64,000 nucleotides of DNA from VAZQ01 sp963721005 (GCA_963721005.1 CAVRHR010000004.1:1021963-1085962); one strand, 5' to 3'; positions 41,671-50,516 are shown, numbered from the stretch's first letter. Notes: a model not told the origin generated them from the sequence alone. Numbers and translations: made by a program.

Positions 41671-41683
41671 CAACACCGCTTAC

Positions 41684-41691
41684 GAAACGTC
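41684..41691. repeat. IS66 target-site duplication, right copy
   Basis: The 8 bases GAAACGTC directly follow the right terminal repeat and match 39215-39222. Confidence 0.95.
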
Positions 41692-41736
41692 AACATCGAG
41701 TTTGCCTTCGGGAGGACATGACCGACAAGCCTCTCC

Positions 41737-42178
41737 TTACTGCCCGGTTTCGAACGTGCAATCAGTCCCGCCGCCGGCCTTCTGCTTGATGACCATCGGA
41801 TCGATCGTGCAATTCGAGCTTCATGATACTTGCGATTATCGACCCCGCCGCGCCTTCGGAAGCGACGCCCGCGATCGCTAGAGTTCCGTAGACTTCGTTG
41901 GCATCGCGTCCCGTTAGGGTGCGCTTGTGACTCTTGAAAACAAGGTCGCAACTGCGCGCTGTGATGTCGACATCGCTCATTTTGCAGGCGATGGAGTCCG
42001 CCGCGATGGTTATCTTGTTGACACCCGGAATGGTCAAGCTTTTCCCGTCGAACAGGCGTATCATCGCACGCTTATCAAACGAACCTAGCTGCGACCCGTG
42101 CGAAGCGGCAACGGCCGCCAATGCCAGTGCCGCCGGTCCGGTTGCTGCAAGAAATGCTTGGCCATTCCGGGTTGGCAT
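41737..42178 (-). pseudogene. Secreted hypothetical protein, frameshifted near its end, with borrowed start
   Basis: The body reads LGSFDKRAMIRLFDGKSLTI, then NKITIAADSIACKMSDVDIT and CDLVFKSHKRTLTGRDANEV. In frame it ends at 41762, but at about 41820 a one-base shift gives the likely original end CTIDPMVIKQKAGGGTDCTF and a stop at 41737. The signal peptide LAATGPAALALAAVAASHGS survives, but the first codons (MPTRNGQAF) are out-of-frame remains of a lytic transglycosylase gene. Four Cys suggest disulfides. No known family. Confidence 0.6.
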
Positions 42179-42413
42179 GGATGAACGCGGCATAACGGTC
42201 AAATCCAGCTGTGCTCTCCGGCTGTCGCCGGAGCGCCCACTCTACGAGCTTCTGGGCTGCGGGACTGTCGACTTTAGCAGCAAGCTTCGTTGCTTCGTCG
42301 GGCATACTCTGTCGCACCAGGTCGATCGCTTGCTTGGTCGCGGCGGCATCGGGCGGCAGTGTTATCGTCACCTCGTTGGCGAAGGCCGGTCGGGCTGTCG
42401 GCAAGGGAATGAC
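42153..42413 (-). pseudogene. N-terminal fragment of a soluble lytic transglycosylase
   Basis: The minus frame reads VIPLPTARPAFANEVTITLP, then AATKQAIDLVRQSMPDEATK and PAAQKLVEWALRRQPES, finishing FDRYAAFIHANPEWPSI. This looks like the start of the superhelical U-domain of Slt-type murein transglycosylases. No signal peptide or catalytic domain is present, and the fragment is cut at both ends, one against an integrase gene, the other against a signal peptide. A complete Slt has over 600 residues. Confidence 0.65.
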
Positions 42414-42451
42414 GGATGCCCCCCGTTCTCGGACGCGGCTACCAGGTCGAA

Positions 42452-43558
42452 TTAGCGCGTGGATCTTCGGGCGCGACCGATAGGCACTACGTCGAGGGTG
42501 GCGACCCCCGTGAGCCGCGGAAAACTCGCCCAAATCGTGTCGGCGACGTAATTCGGCGCGAGATGTGCGTAGTGCCGCTCGGTCATACGCGTGTCGGCGT
42601 GTCCGAGTTGCCGCGCGATGACCGCCATCGGCACGCCCCGCATCGCCAAGATCGAGGCGTGGGTATGCCGCAGAACATGGAAACTGACCGCCGGCGCAAT
42701 GCCGGCCCGTTTGCAGGCCTCGCGCATGCGACGAAGCTGCTCGGATCGCTTCCAGGCAGTCCCGTCATCACGCCTTAGGAGGAAATCTCCGTTCGAGCGG
42801 CCGGCGACCAATCTCTCAAACAGCTCGGGTGCTTCGGCGGTGAGCGTGACGTGGCGCACCTGTCCGCCCTTGCTTAGCCTGATGGTAAGCGTTCCGACGT
42901 CCGAATTGTAGTCGTCGACCTTGAGCCGGTAGAGCTCGCCGTAACGGCAGCCGGTCAGAAGCCCGGCATGGACCAGGTCCCGGAACGCCCCCTCGCCGGC
43001 ATTGAGTAACCTCCTGATCTCGTCCTCCGACAGATAGCGGATGACGGGCGCATCGACGGATTTGAAGGGCTTCACCCGGCGCCAGGCGTCGTCGCTGGGC
43101 ACGCTGCCGTTGCGCCAGGCATGGTTGAGGGCCGCCTTGAGATAGGTCAGCACCCGGTTGGCGCTGGCGCGGCGGCGGCGGACCGCCTCAGGGTCGGTGG
43201 GGTCAAACGCGGCGAATTTCGGCTCCGCGCCGGGTCGGGAGCGCCGAAATCGGGCCCGCTCGGCGATGCTGCGGTGCCAGTCGAGCAGCTGTCGGGCGGT
43301 GAGCTTGCGCACCAGCATGTCGCCGAGAACGGGCAGGACATTGCGGCGCACCACGCTCTCGATTGCCTCGGCGCCTCTGGCGCCGCGGCGCCTGAAGTCG
43401 TCAAGGTAGTCGGCAAGCGCACGGGCGACCGTGTAGGGACCGGTTTGCTGCAGTCGGGCGCCCGGGCATTGGCATAGGTGGCATAGGCCGGCCGGGCATC
43501 GGCTGGGGTGGCATAGGCGGCCGGGCATCGGCTGGGGTGGCATAGGGCGCCCGGGCAT
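42452..43558 (-). CDS. Tyrosine recombinase with replaced N-terminus
   Basis: From residue 40 (GPYTVARALADYLDDFRRRG, at about 43441) this is an ordinary phage-type integrase: core-binding domain to about 190, then Arg in LLTGCRYGELYRL, His-x-x-Arg in SFHVLRHTHAS, His in QLGHADTRM and Tyr in TERHYAHLAP. The first 39 residues (MPGRPMPPQPMPGRLCHPSR and on) are the antisense translation of 30-bp repeats belonging to a Gly/Trp-rich gene on the other strand. About 20-30 genuine N-terminal residues are missing. Catalytic domain intact; expression uncertain. Confidence 0.8.
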   Translation of the reverse strand: MPGRPMPPQPMPGRLCHPSRCPAGLCHLCQCPGARLQQTGPYTVARALADYLDDFRRRGARGAEAIESVVRRNVLPVLGDMLVRKLTARQLLDWHRSIAERARFRRSRPGAEPKFAAFDPTDPEAVRRRRASANRVLTYLKAALNHAWRNGSVPSDDAWRRVKPFKSVDAPVIRYLSEDEIRRLLNAGEGAFRDLVHAGLLTGCRYGELYRLKVDDYNSDVGTLTIRLSKGGQVRHVTLTAEAPELFERLVAGRSNGDFLLRRDDGTAWKRSEQLRRMREACKRAGIAPAVSFHVLRHTHASILAMRGVPMAVIARQLGHADTRMTERHYAHLAPNYVADTIWASFPRLTGVATLDVVPIGRARRSTR

Positions 43559-43796
43559 CGGCTGGGGTGGCGGATGGCGCCCAGGTATTGGCTGGGGTGG
43601 AGGATGGCGCCCGGGCCTTGGCTGGGCTGGCGGATGGCGGCCCCGATGGGGACGGGGATGGCCAGTCGCGGCTGGCCTCGCCGTCGCTGGTGCCTGGGGC
43701 TATTCAAACTACGACCAGTGCTGGTTCTGGAATGGCTTTGGCTGGGTGAACACCTGCAACCAATATTCTGGGTACTATGGGTCCTACGGGTATTGA
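43466..43796 (+). pseudogene. 3' part of a secreted Gly/Trp-rich repeat protein
   Basis: The frame continuous from 43539 reads GWGGGWRPGIGWGGGWRPGL, then a hydrophobic WPVAAGLAVAGAWGYSNYDQ and CWFWNGFGWVNTCNQYSGYY before a stop at 43796. Envelope proteins with a Gly/Trp repeat, a hydrophobic segment and a Trp/Tyr/Cys tail are common in Bradyrhizobium. The 5' half with the signal peptide has been replaced by the opposing integrase gene, and a 29-bp repeat unit shifts the frame. Not functional. Confidence 0.75.
43480..43658. repeat. Tandem repeat of six 30-bp units
   Basis: Units begin GGCATAGG or GGCGGATGG and end GGCTGGGGT: 43480-43509, 43510-43538 (29 bp), 43539-43568, 43569-43598, 43599-43628 and a diverged last unit to 43658. 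The second unit has lost a base, which breaks the reading frame of the Gly/Trp-rich protein. They are coding repeats, not CRISPR: spacers are absent. Confidence 0.85.
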
Positions 43797-44175
43797 TCCA
43801 TGGCAGCCACAACAATGCGGGCATGAGTAACTGCATGCCCCTTTGTGGCGGCCCGGTAGCTCTAAGACAAATGCGAGCGAGCGGCGGACCATCCCGCGCC
43901 GCCGCGCGCGGTTGGAATGCGCTTCTCGGTCAAGGCTTCGGCTATGGCGGTCAACGAGGCGATCCCGCTGAGGCGCAGTGTCTGTCCCAAATGCGGTTAG
44001 GTGCCGATAGTCAGCGGCTACTTTACGGTGGTACACCTTGGTGGTATCACTCGCGCGGCAGGCAAGCACAGTTGTGCAGGTTTTATCGAGGTTTCTATCG
44101 GTGCCCTTCAAGTCCGGTAGGGAGCGCCAGCAAAATCAAAGGCTTAGTTAAAGCTGTCGGGACGGTGTCCAACAA
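43797..44175. other. Gene-free stretch
   Basis: Several frames are open on both strands, but none has a convincing start, a ribosome site or protein-like composition. A CPKCG sequence in one plus frame (about 43980-43998) is directly followed by a stop and may be a trace of another zinc-ribbon gene. Confidence 0.4.
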
Positions 44176-44334
44176 ATGGCCAATACCCCGAACGGCGAAG
44201 AACCGGCCGAGCCGCCCGATGCTGAGCTGCTCAAATTGATCCTGGAAACCCGCGAGCTCTATCGCCTGATTGATGAAGTTCGCACCACTATCGATTCGGA
44301 CCCGATTGATCTCCGGGAGACGTTGGCGCGGTGA
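44176..44334 (+). CDS. 52-residue acidic hypothetical protein
   Basis: The frame encodes MANTPNGEEPAEPPDAELLK, then LILETRELYRLIDEVRTTID and a short tail ending LRETLAR. The N-terminus is disordered and acidic and the rest a single long helix. No ribosome site stands out, but composition and codon usage look coding. It is convergent with the small secreted gene at 44382. Function unknown. Confidence 0.55.
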   Translation: MANTPNGEEPAEPPDAELLKLILETRELYRLIDEVRTTIDSDPIDLRETLAR

Positions 44335-44381
44335 AGCGATACTGCGGGGTCGGGCACGATCCGCCCGTGGGCCCCCTTAAG

Positions 44382-44675
44382 TTAGTACTCACGTCGCCTG
44401 AACGAACGCCGACAGCTTCCAGGACCGCAACCGACATCCCCGGCAAATATGCGACCTGCCGGCGCACTTCCCCAATCTGGCCGTCCGAGAACGTACACCC
44501 CGTCACGCCCGAGATAGGTGAGGCATCGGTTATATGGGAGCAGAAAGAATCTGTTGTTGACGCTTGTGAACCTGACATCGCCAAAATGGGTATAGCACGC
44601 CCAAGGTTCAGCATGAACGTCAGTGACCGCGATCTGAACGAGGAGTGCCAAAAGGAGCGTCTTAAGCCTGAGCAT
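44382..44675 (-). CDS. Small secreted Cys-containing protein
   Basis: The 97-residue frame starts with a convincing signal peptide (MLRLKTLLLALLVQIAVTDV, cleavage at VHAEP). The mature part includes WACYTHFGDVRFTS, PYNRCLTYLGRDGVYVLGRP and GCGPGSC, giving four Cys and a compact globular appearance. GGAAA lies upstream of the ATG. The flanking DNA is poorer in GC than the surroundings. I do not recognise the family; it could be a young or transferred gene. Confidence 0.5.
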   Translation of the reverse strand: MLRLKTLLLALLVQIAVTDVHAEPWACYTHFGDVRFTSVNNRFFLLPYNRCLTYLGRDGVYVLGRPDWGSAPAGRIFAGDVGCGPGSCRRSFRRREY

Positions 44676-44931
44676 TTCCGTTTCCTATTTTCCTCATGCA
44701 AGGGTAGCCCCGATCTTGGCCACATCATAATTGTTTTAGTGGCAAGAGGCCCGACCGGCTGGAAGATCTTGCGAAAACGACATTCGACGGTAGTTAAACA
44801 CCCTCAGATTCACCCTATTTCAAAGTCTTAGAGGCAATCCTGGCAATCGCCGTTGCAATGGCCGTGATGCTTGCAACAATCTGGCGAATGGGAGGTTGAG
44901 GGGAGGACTGTCGCGCTAAAAGGAGGTGTCG

Positions 44932-45489
44932 ATGCGAGGTTTGACATATTGCGCGGCGGTCTGCGCAGCCGCCCTGGTGGTCGGGCAGGCGAATGCAGAC
45001 ACCTTTAGCCCATTCACCCTAAATGGAACTTTCACGGACCCTTTTAGAGACACCTTTGCGCTTACCGGAACCATCAATGTCGACGCGACTACTGGTACGT
45101 TGGCCGACGCATCGCTTCGTTTGGTGGGAGAGCCGTGGATAAACATCACTTCTCAAGGCTTAGTCGGCAGCTTTTACGATCTGAACGTCCAAACACCGAT
45201 ATTCAATACGGGCTGCTCCCCATCCCGGGACACCGGTGGCGCATGCCACGACACATTGACGCTTATGTTCTCCGAAACTCCCCTTATGCTTCTCGCTCAC
45301 CACGAGGGGTCCATTACGGGAGGTTTCTCTGACTTAAGGGATGCAGGTTTCGGCATTTCCCTCGTGAGCGGATCGCTGGAAGTTGCCTCCGCCACTCCAA
45401 TTCCCGCCGCGCTGCCGTTTTTTGTCGCAGGGCTCGGTGGTATTAGATTTGTTGCGCGCCGCCGTCATCGAAAGCGGGCGATTAGCTGA
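44932..45489 (+). CDS. Exported protein with a PEP-CTERM-like sorting tail
   Basis: An AGGAGG at 44921-44926 precedes the ATG. The 185-residue product has a signal peptide (MRGLTYCAAVCAAALVVGQA, cleavage near NA), a beta-rich body (TFALTGTINVDATTGTLADA and onward) and a C-terminus with the layout Pro-rich motif, hydrophobic helix, basic end: TPIPAALPFFVAGLGGIRFV then ARRRHRKRAIS. That is the VPxPAALPL-type sorting signal processed by exosortases. No exosortase is visible in this window. It may anchor to or be released from the cell surface. Confidence 0.75.
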   Translation: MRGLTYCAAVCAAALVVGQANADTFSPFTLNGTFTDPFRDTFALTGTINVDATTGTLADASLRLVGEPWINITSQGLVGSFYDLNVQTPIFNTGCSPSRDTGGACHDTLTLMFSETPLMLLAHHEGSITGGFSDLRDAGFGISLVSGSLEVASATPIPAALPFFVAGLGGIRFVARRRHRKRAIS

Positions 45490-45594
45490 AAATCCTGGAG
45501 CGCTCACTCTAAACTGTGCCCGCGTCGGCGGCTGCTGCGCAAGACAGAGCAGCCCGGCGCAAAACAAAAGAGCAGCTATGTGGCGTGCGAACAT
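45334..45594 (-). CDS. Possible secreted peptide, partly antisense to the sorting-tail gene
   Basis: A frame from 45594 starts MFARHIAALLFCAGLLCLAQ, a believable signal peptide preceded by AGGA. The mature part is basic and low in structure and overlaps the 3' end of the 44932 gene by about 155 bases on the opposite strand. It may be the surviving 5' end of a truncated secreted-protein gene. Confidence 0.3.
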   Translation of the reverse strand: MFARHIAALLFCAGLLCLAQQPPTRAQFRVSAPGFSANRPLSMTAARNKSNTTEPCDKKRQRGGNWSGGGNFQRSAHEGNAETCIP

Positions 45595-45874
45595 TGGTTC
45601 CTTTTGCGGATGAACTTTAGACGGCCTCGAAACCGTACTGATCTGACGAATACAAATACAACCACGGTCACATGGGCTACCACCGCCGGTGATCAAGCGG
45701 TAGCCAGAGCTGCCAGACAAGGAAGTGTCGGCGCAAGGCGGCATGCGCAAGCTGGGAAAGATCGCCGGCCGGACGTCGAGATGGCCAGCACCGCCGGCTT
45801 CCACGTGGTGGCGGTGGAAAACGCCCGAGTGGTATTGGGCTCCTACGCTGGCGCCGGTCTGCGTTAGACGCCGC

Positions 45875-48143
45875 TCACGAAGCTATCTCCAACTTGTGAA
45901 CGAAACGCAGCTCATTCACCGGAAGTGGTCGGCTAAATAGGTAGCCTTGGGCTTCCAAACAACCGGCCGCCCGCAACATTGTCAGCTGGCGCTCTGTTTC
46001 GACGCCCTCAGCCACTGTCGTCATGTCGAGGCTTTGGCCGAGATTGATAATCGAACAAACGATGGCGGCGCAGTCCGGACGTACGCTCATTTCAGAAACG
46101 AACGACCGGTCGATCTTGACTTTGCTGAAAGCGAACATCGAAAGATAAGTAAGAGAGGAATATCCGGTTCCGAAGTCGTCGAGAACAATCTTGACACCGA
46201 GCGCTCGGAGGCTCGTCAGAATTCTGATATTGTTCTCGCTGCCCTCAAGCAAAACCAACTCCGTAATTTCAAGCTCCAACCGGTGCGGCGGGAGTCCGGA
46301 ATCCCTCAGCGCCCCAAGCACGATATCTCTTAGGTCGCCTTTGCCAAACTGGACCGGAGAAAGGTTGACCGCGAGAGTAATGCCGTGCGGCCATGCCATC
46401 GCATCTTTGCACGCCGTCTGAAGGACCCATTCGCCGATGGCAGAGATAAGTCCAATGTCCTCCGCAATTGGAATGAAATCATTCGGGGACACGATTTCAC
46501 CGCCAACGCGTTTCCACCGCAGAAGTGCCTCCATGCCTGAGCATGCCCGTGTTGCGATATTGACAACCGGTTGATAGTGCAGCTCGAACTCATCTCGCTG
46601 TAAGGCGCGTCGTAGGTCGTTCTCGATCGTGCGCCGCTGACGCGCCTTCATCTCCATGTCGATTTCAAAAAAGCAATAGTCGTTACGACCGGTCAATTTT
46701 GATTGGTAAAGAGCGAGGTCCGCTCTCGCCAACAGATCTTCACTGGTGGTGCCATGTTCGGGTGAAGTTGCAATACCGATACTTGTGCCAATGACCACCT
46801 CTTGGCCATCAAGGTTATAGGGGCGCGATAGAGCATTGATGACCTCGGATGCCAGTGCAATGGCGGACGTATGTTGGTCCGCCGTGGTCACTTGCAAGAT
46901 GGCGAATTCATCGCCGCCAAGCCTCGCGACGGTGTCCATTGGCAGTGTGCAGGAGCAAAGTCTTTGCGCGACCGTTCGGAGCAACACATCTCCCGAGCCG
47001 TGGCCAAGCGTATCGTTGATCGTCTTGAATCGGTCAAGATCGAGCATGAGAACGGTGAACCGATCGTCGGGATTTCCTGCCCTTGCAGCCGCCTGCTCGA
47101 GTTCGCTCCAAAAACAGAAGTCGGTTCGGGAGTCCCGTCAGGGCGTCTTGCCGAGCCTGCAATTGCAATTGCTTGCTCGTTCGTTCGAGTCTCATTCGGT
47201 CGCGGATGCTCAACGCCATGACGATAAGGACCATGAACGTTATGGAGGCTGCGGCCAAACGGTAGGCGTTTTCTTTTGCCGTTACGGCGCCGAATGTCTC
47301 CTTTTCGCCGAGCCCAACCGTCACGATAAGAGGAAGCTGGTCCACAGCTCTGTAGAAAATCAGACGCCGGATTCCGTCATTTCTTGTGCTGCCTGTGAAA
47401 TACCATCCCGACGGCTCGCTTTTGGATAGCTTAAGCAGTGTACTGCCAGCCAGACTCGCTCCAAGATACGCGTTCTCGACACCCTTTGCGCTTCCGACGG
47501 CACGGACGATTCCGTCGGTCCCGACGACTCTGATCGCTCCATCACGCCCGATATTGATGGAATCGTAGAAGTGGGTAAAATGGCTTGGGTCCAGCGATAC
47601 GAGAATGACCCCGCCGAAGCTTCCATCGGGACGCGATATACGGCGCGATAATTGAATGGACGCCTTTCCGGTAGCGCGGCCAATCAACGGTTTGCTGATG
47701 AAGAGGTTGTCTTCGACCGCGTTGATATGCACGCGAAAGTGCTCCCGATCGCTGACATCTACTCCCGTCGATTGGGGGCCTGCGGTACTCGCCTGGATGA
47801 GACCATCAGTGCCAAGTATGGCGACTTGAATCGTTGGTCCTTCGAGTGCGTGCTCCTCATTTGACCAACGCAGCAAATTGAAAGTCGTAGGATTTCTTGC
47901 GTAAGCATTTCGCACGATCTGCAACGTGTGGTCGGCATCCTTGAGCGTTCTGACCAAATGTTCTTCGAATGCGCGCGAGAGGTTTCCCGCATTTTGGATC
48001 GCGTCACTCTGAACGGTCGCCAGTTCTGCCTTCAGGTGAAAATCAAGACCCAGCCAGACCAGCGCGATCATCGCCAACCCGAGAAAGGTTGAACCCTGGT
48101 TAAGGGCGCGAAGCCAGGCTTTCCGATTTGCGGCGATGCTCAC
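45875..48143 (-). pseudogene. dCache-GGDEF-EAL c-di-GMP protein, one frameshift in a T/A run
   Basis: The upstream frame (47034-48143) encodes a first span, a periplasmic dCache sensor (about 40-290), a second span (LAAASITFMVLIVMALSIRD) and the start of GGDEF (DALTGLPNRLLF). At five A residues, 47110-47114 on the plus strand, the frame is lost. With one base fewer it reads FWSELEQAAARAGNPDDRFT and continues into MLDLDRFKTINDTLGHGSGD, the signature RLGGDEFAIL and an EAL domain (SGMEALLRWKR, LDDFGTGYSSLTYL, FSKVKIDRSF). Restored it is about 755 residues with both catalytic sites. The homopolymer context allows sequencing error or slippage. Confidence 0.85.
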
Positions 48144-48645
48144 GCGGTTCCCCTAGCGGCAGACCTTGGAGGGTTGAAATGCCTTGCCCCTTGCGAATAA
48201 GCTAAATCGAACGAGGTTAGGGAAGCCACAATGCGATAGGGGCCGTCATTGCAAACGTCCGTATGATTAATTTACCGTTGTAATGAATACATTGTAGGAT
48301 TCTGATGGTTACAGTTTCGTAGCGTCGGGTCAGTGGTTGGAACGCGGAGGTCCCGGTGGTTCGGATCAGCCGACTTCCCAGGAAATTCGGAATCGGGTCC
48401 GCCAGGCCCAGGCTCACCCGATTTTCCGGCAACAAGCCCGATGCATCGTTGTGATGTGACGAACTCCGCCAAGCGGCCGGCCCAGCTTTTCCCGCGCAAC
48501 ATAAGAACCGGTTTGGCCAAAAAGCGGGCGTGTGACGCGCATGCATTCTTAGACCGGGGTGATTACAGTTTTACGATTTTGCTTCACTGGCTTTGGAAGC
48601 TTCGTGGTCACAGTACGGGAAAGTACGTATGGGAGAGGCGAGGCG
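48144..48645. other. Gene-free stretch upstream of the GGDEF-EAL gene
   Basis: No frame on either strand has a plausible start and composition. The last 30 bases carry GGGAGAGGCGAGGCG, the ribosome site of the gene at 48646. Promoters of the two divergent genes must lie here. Confidence 0.45.
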
Positions 48646-48858
48646 ATGAGGCGTTACTTCTTCGACTTGGGCCGCCAAGGGCAATCGGTCTACGACCATC
48701 AAGGCCGAGATTTCGAGAGTGACGATGCTGCCTATCAATTGGCCGAATTGATCGCTCTCGACCTGGAGGTCGAGGGGGAGTGGGCTGGTTGGGCGGTCGC
48801 GGTTCGTAGTCCCGAGGGAAAGAGTGTTTTCTCAATTCCAGTAGGGAATGGGGAATAA
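48646..48858 (+). CDS. DUF6894-like small protein
   Basis: The 70-residue product, MRRYFFDLGRQGQSVYDHQG then RDFESDDAAYQLAELIALDL, has the Tyr-Phe-Phe strand, the D-x-x-G turn and the Ala-rich helix typical of the DUF6894 group in Bradyrhizobium. GGAGAGG precedes the ATG at 48646. It lies five bases before the dual-PilZ gene, so the two are co-transcribed. Function unknown. Confidence 0.7.
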   Translation: MRRYFFDLGRQGQSVYDHQGRDFESDDAAYQLAELIALDLEVEGEWAGWAVAVRSPEGKSVFSIPVGNGE

Positions 48859-48863
48859 GTCTC

Positions 48864-49532
48864 ATGATGGCACTTCAACCAAGCCATCTACATCCGGTGG
48901 ATTGTGGCAATGGCCAGGTAATGACGGCGCCCGCAATTCAATCGTTGACGTGGCCCGCAAGCGGTGAGCGCAGGCGGTTTCAACGCGTGCGCGTTGCCCT
49001 CAAGGGACGCTATATGCTTGGAGACGGGCAGGAATTTTCCTGCGTGGTCGCCAACATGTCGCCCGGAGGCGTCGCCTTGATTGCGGCAGCGTATGGTCGA
49101 AATGGTGAGCGCGTCGTCGCCTATGTGGACCATATCGGTCGCATCGAAGGGATCATCGCGCGCCAAATGTCGGACGGCTTCGCCCTATCGATAACATCGT
49201 CGAGGCACAAACGTGAAAAGTTTGCGGCCCAGCTGATTTGGCTTGCTAATCGCGATCTTTTGCCGGAGCAGCGACGCCACCCTCGCATCCGGCCGCGCCA
49301 CTCGTCGGCGCAACTGATCTTTTCCAATGGCGTGCACGTGACCTGCCGGGTTATCGACATCTCACAGTCAGGCGCCGGCATCGCCAGCAGCCAGCGGCCG
49401 ACACTCGGTTCCCTGGTTACCCTCGGCAAGACGGCTGCCCGGGTGGCCCGCTATATTGATGGCGGCTTTGCTGTGGAATTTACTCGCCTGCAGCATCCGG
49501 ATTCGCTCGAAGAGAATGTCACCGGCGGATAG
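48864..49532 (+). CDS. Tandem PilZ-domain protein (c-di-GMP receptor)
   Basis: The 222-residue protein has two PilZ domains. In the first, the RxxxR switch is ERRRFQRVRV (about residue 35) and the D/NxSxxG is VVANMSPGGVAL. In the second, the switch is EQRRHPRIRPRH (about 135) and the strand motif RVIDISQSGAGIA. Both retain the residues needed to bind c-di-GMP. Five bases separate it from the upstream DUF6894 gene. The GGDEF-EAL protein encoded divergently at 45875 would be a source or sink of the ligand, and the T1SS genes 1 kb downstream are candidate targets. Confidence 0.85.
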   Translation: MMALQPSHLHPVDCGNGQVMTAPAIQSLTWPASGERRRFQRVRVALKGRYMLGDGQEFSCVVANMSPGGVALIAAAYGRNGERVVAYVDHIGRIEGIIARQMSDGFALSITSSRHKREKFAAQLIWLANRDLLPEQRRHPRIRPRHSSAQLIFSNGVHVTCRVIDISQSGAGIASSQRPTLGSLVTLGKTAARVARYIDGGFAVEFTRLQHPDSLEENVTGG

Positions 49533-49632
49533 GGTGTCCCCGCCTCGAATTGAGAGCCGTTGATTGGCTTGGCAACGCGCTGGATGAGTACGCCGATTTT
49601 CGGACCGCGATGATCTGCAGACGCTGTTGCAC

Positions 49633-49770
49633 ATGTTGCTTTCCGGGATCGCCATCGCGGTCGCCAACCAAGTGGGCAATGCCGGTTCGACCGTCCTCGC
49701 GTTGGCCCTGATCGCGGCTGGTGTCGGTTACCTTGCGCTCGAAATTCGAGGATATTGGGCTGGGAGGTAG
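49633..49770 (+). CDS. 45-residue two-span membrane peptide
   Basis: The frame gives MLLSGIAIAVANQVGNAGST then VLALALIAAGVGYLALEIRG and ends YWAGR. It has two short hydrophobic stretches, a plausible hairpin in the inner membrane. It lies 100 bp after the PilZ gene on the same strand. No clear ribosome site. Confidence 0.4.
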   Translation: MLLSGIAIAVANQVGNAGSTVLALALIAAGVGYLALEIRGYWAGR

Positions 49771-49948
49771 TAGCGGCGCTTCGTCTCGGAAGCGCCCTCG
49801 GGTGCGCATGAGCTGTCGCCGCGGCTTCCGGACTCCCCAGAATGTCACTGGCGGACAGTCTGGATGCGAAACGCCGGCAGATGGCCCTTGGAGCCATCGA
49901 TGCAGTCGCCGAACCGGCCTATGTCCCGACCGCGAGTTTGCGTCCGCA

Positions 49949-50245
49949 CTATGGGACTACTCGGCGCGCCGACGTCCTTGGGGATCGGGAAGACGCGTTT
50001 ATTTGAGACGCCCGGAGCAGGACCAGAAGATGGCGAAGGGCGGTTCCGGCGAGATAACCGAGCTGCAGGCTCGCCGCCGCGACCATTATCGCAATTGCGA
50101 TTTTCCCGTACGGATCGGCGCGCACGATGCCTACTGCCGCCACCAGTGGCAACACGACGGCCATTCCCGGTACCAGGACCAGGATCTTGAAGCGTTGCCC
50201 CAATACTGCCCCCAGCAACAGGCAGATCAGCATCAGCGTCATCAT
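49949..50245 (-). CDS. Small membrane protein, paralogue of 54437-54751
   Basis: The start at 50245 gives MMTLMLICLLLGAVLGQRFK, then ILVLVPGMAVVLPLVAAVGI and a third hydrophobic part IAIAIMVAAASLQLGYLAGT, followed by a basic tail. The phrases GQRFKILVLVP and LQLGYLAG match GWRFKVLALMP and LQIGYFAG in the protein at 54437. The two flank the secretion genes, in the same orientation. Three spans are likely. No known function; they may modulate or be regulated with the T1SS. Confidence 0.65.
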   Translation of the reverse strand: MMTLMLICLLLGAVLGQRFKILVLVPGMAVVLPLVAAVGIVRADPYGKIAIAIMVAAASLQLGYLAGTALRHLLVLLRASQINASSRSPRTSARRVVP

Positions 50246-50516
50246 GACTAAATGGCCCCCCGCCATTCAGTCTCCAACGCCAGTTCTTAATTTTTCATGA
50301 TTTGCGGCGGCGAATCGATCGGCCCTGCCTGCCGGTGTAGGATGGTTCACGACCCCCTACATTTGGGTTCTTTTGCAAAACCACAACTTCAAGTAATTTG
50401 TGCAATATTTCAACCTATCCGGGAGCATGCAGAGTGCTACTGGCGCCCGGGTAGCGCGCCTCCGGGATCGCTAGGATCGCGACAGGCCGCCGCGGCGGTT
50501 TGCAGAACACCGGGGG

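Larger units (their letters stand above)
39223..41683 (+). mobile_element. IS66-family insertion sequence, complete
   Basis: The 2,461-bp element has perfect 12-bp terminal inverted repeats (GTAAGCGGTGTT at 39223-39234 and its complement at 41672-41683). It carries the three IS66 genes in the usual order and is flanked by an 8-bp direct repeat, GAAACGTC, at 39215-39222 and 41684-41691. IS66 elements typically duplicate 8 bp. All three genes are open and undamaged, in contrast to the decayed surroundings, so insertion appears recent. Confidence 0.97.

Noticed and set aside
40054..41676. 540-residue open frame on the minus strand across tnpC
   Set aside because: It is antisense to the intact IS66 transposase. 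High GC third positions keep the reverse frame open; no protein motif is present.
43480..43658. Regular short repeats resembling a CRISPR array
   Set aside because: The units are directly joined without spacers and encode Gly/Trp repeats, so this is a coding tandem repeat.
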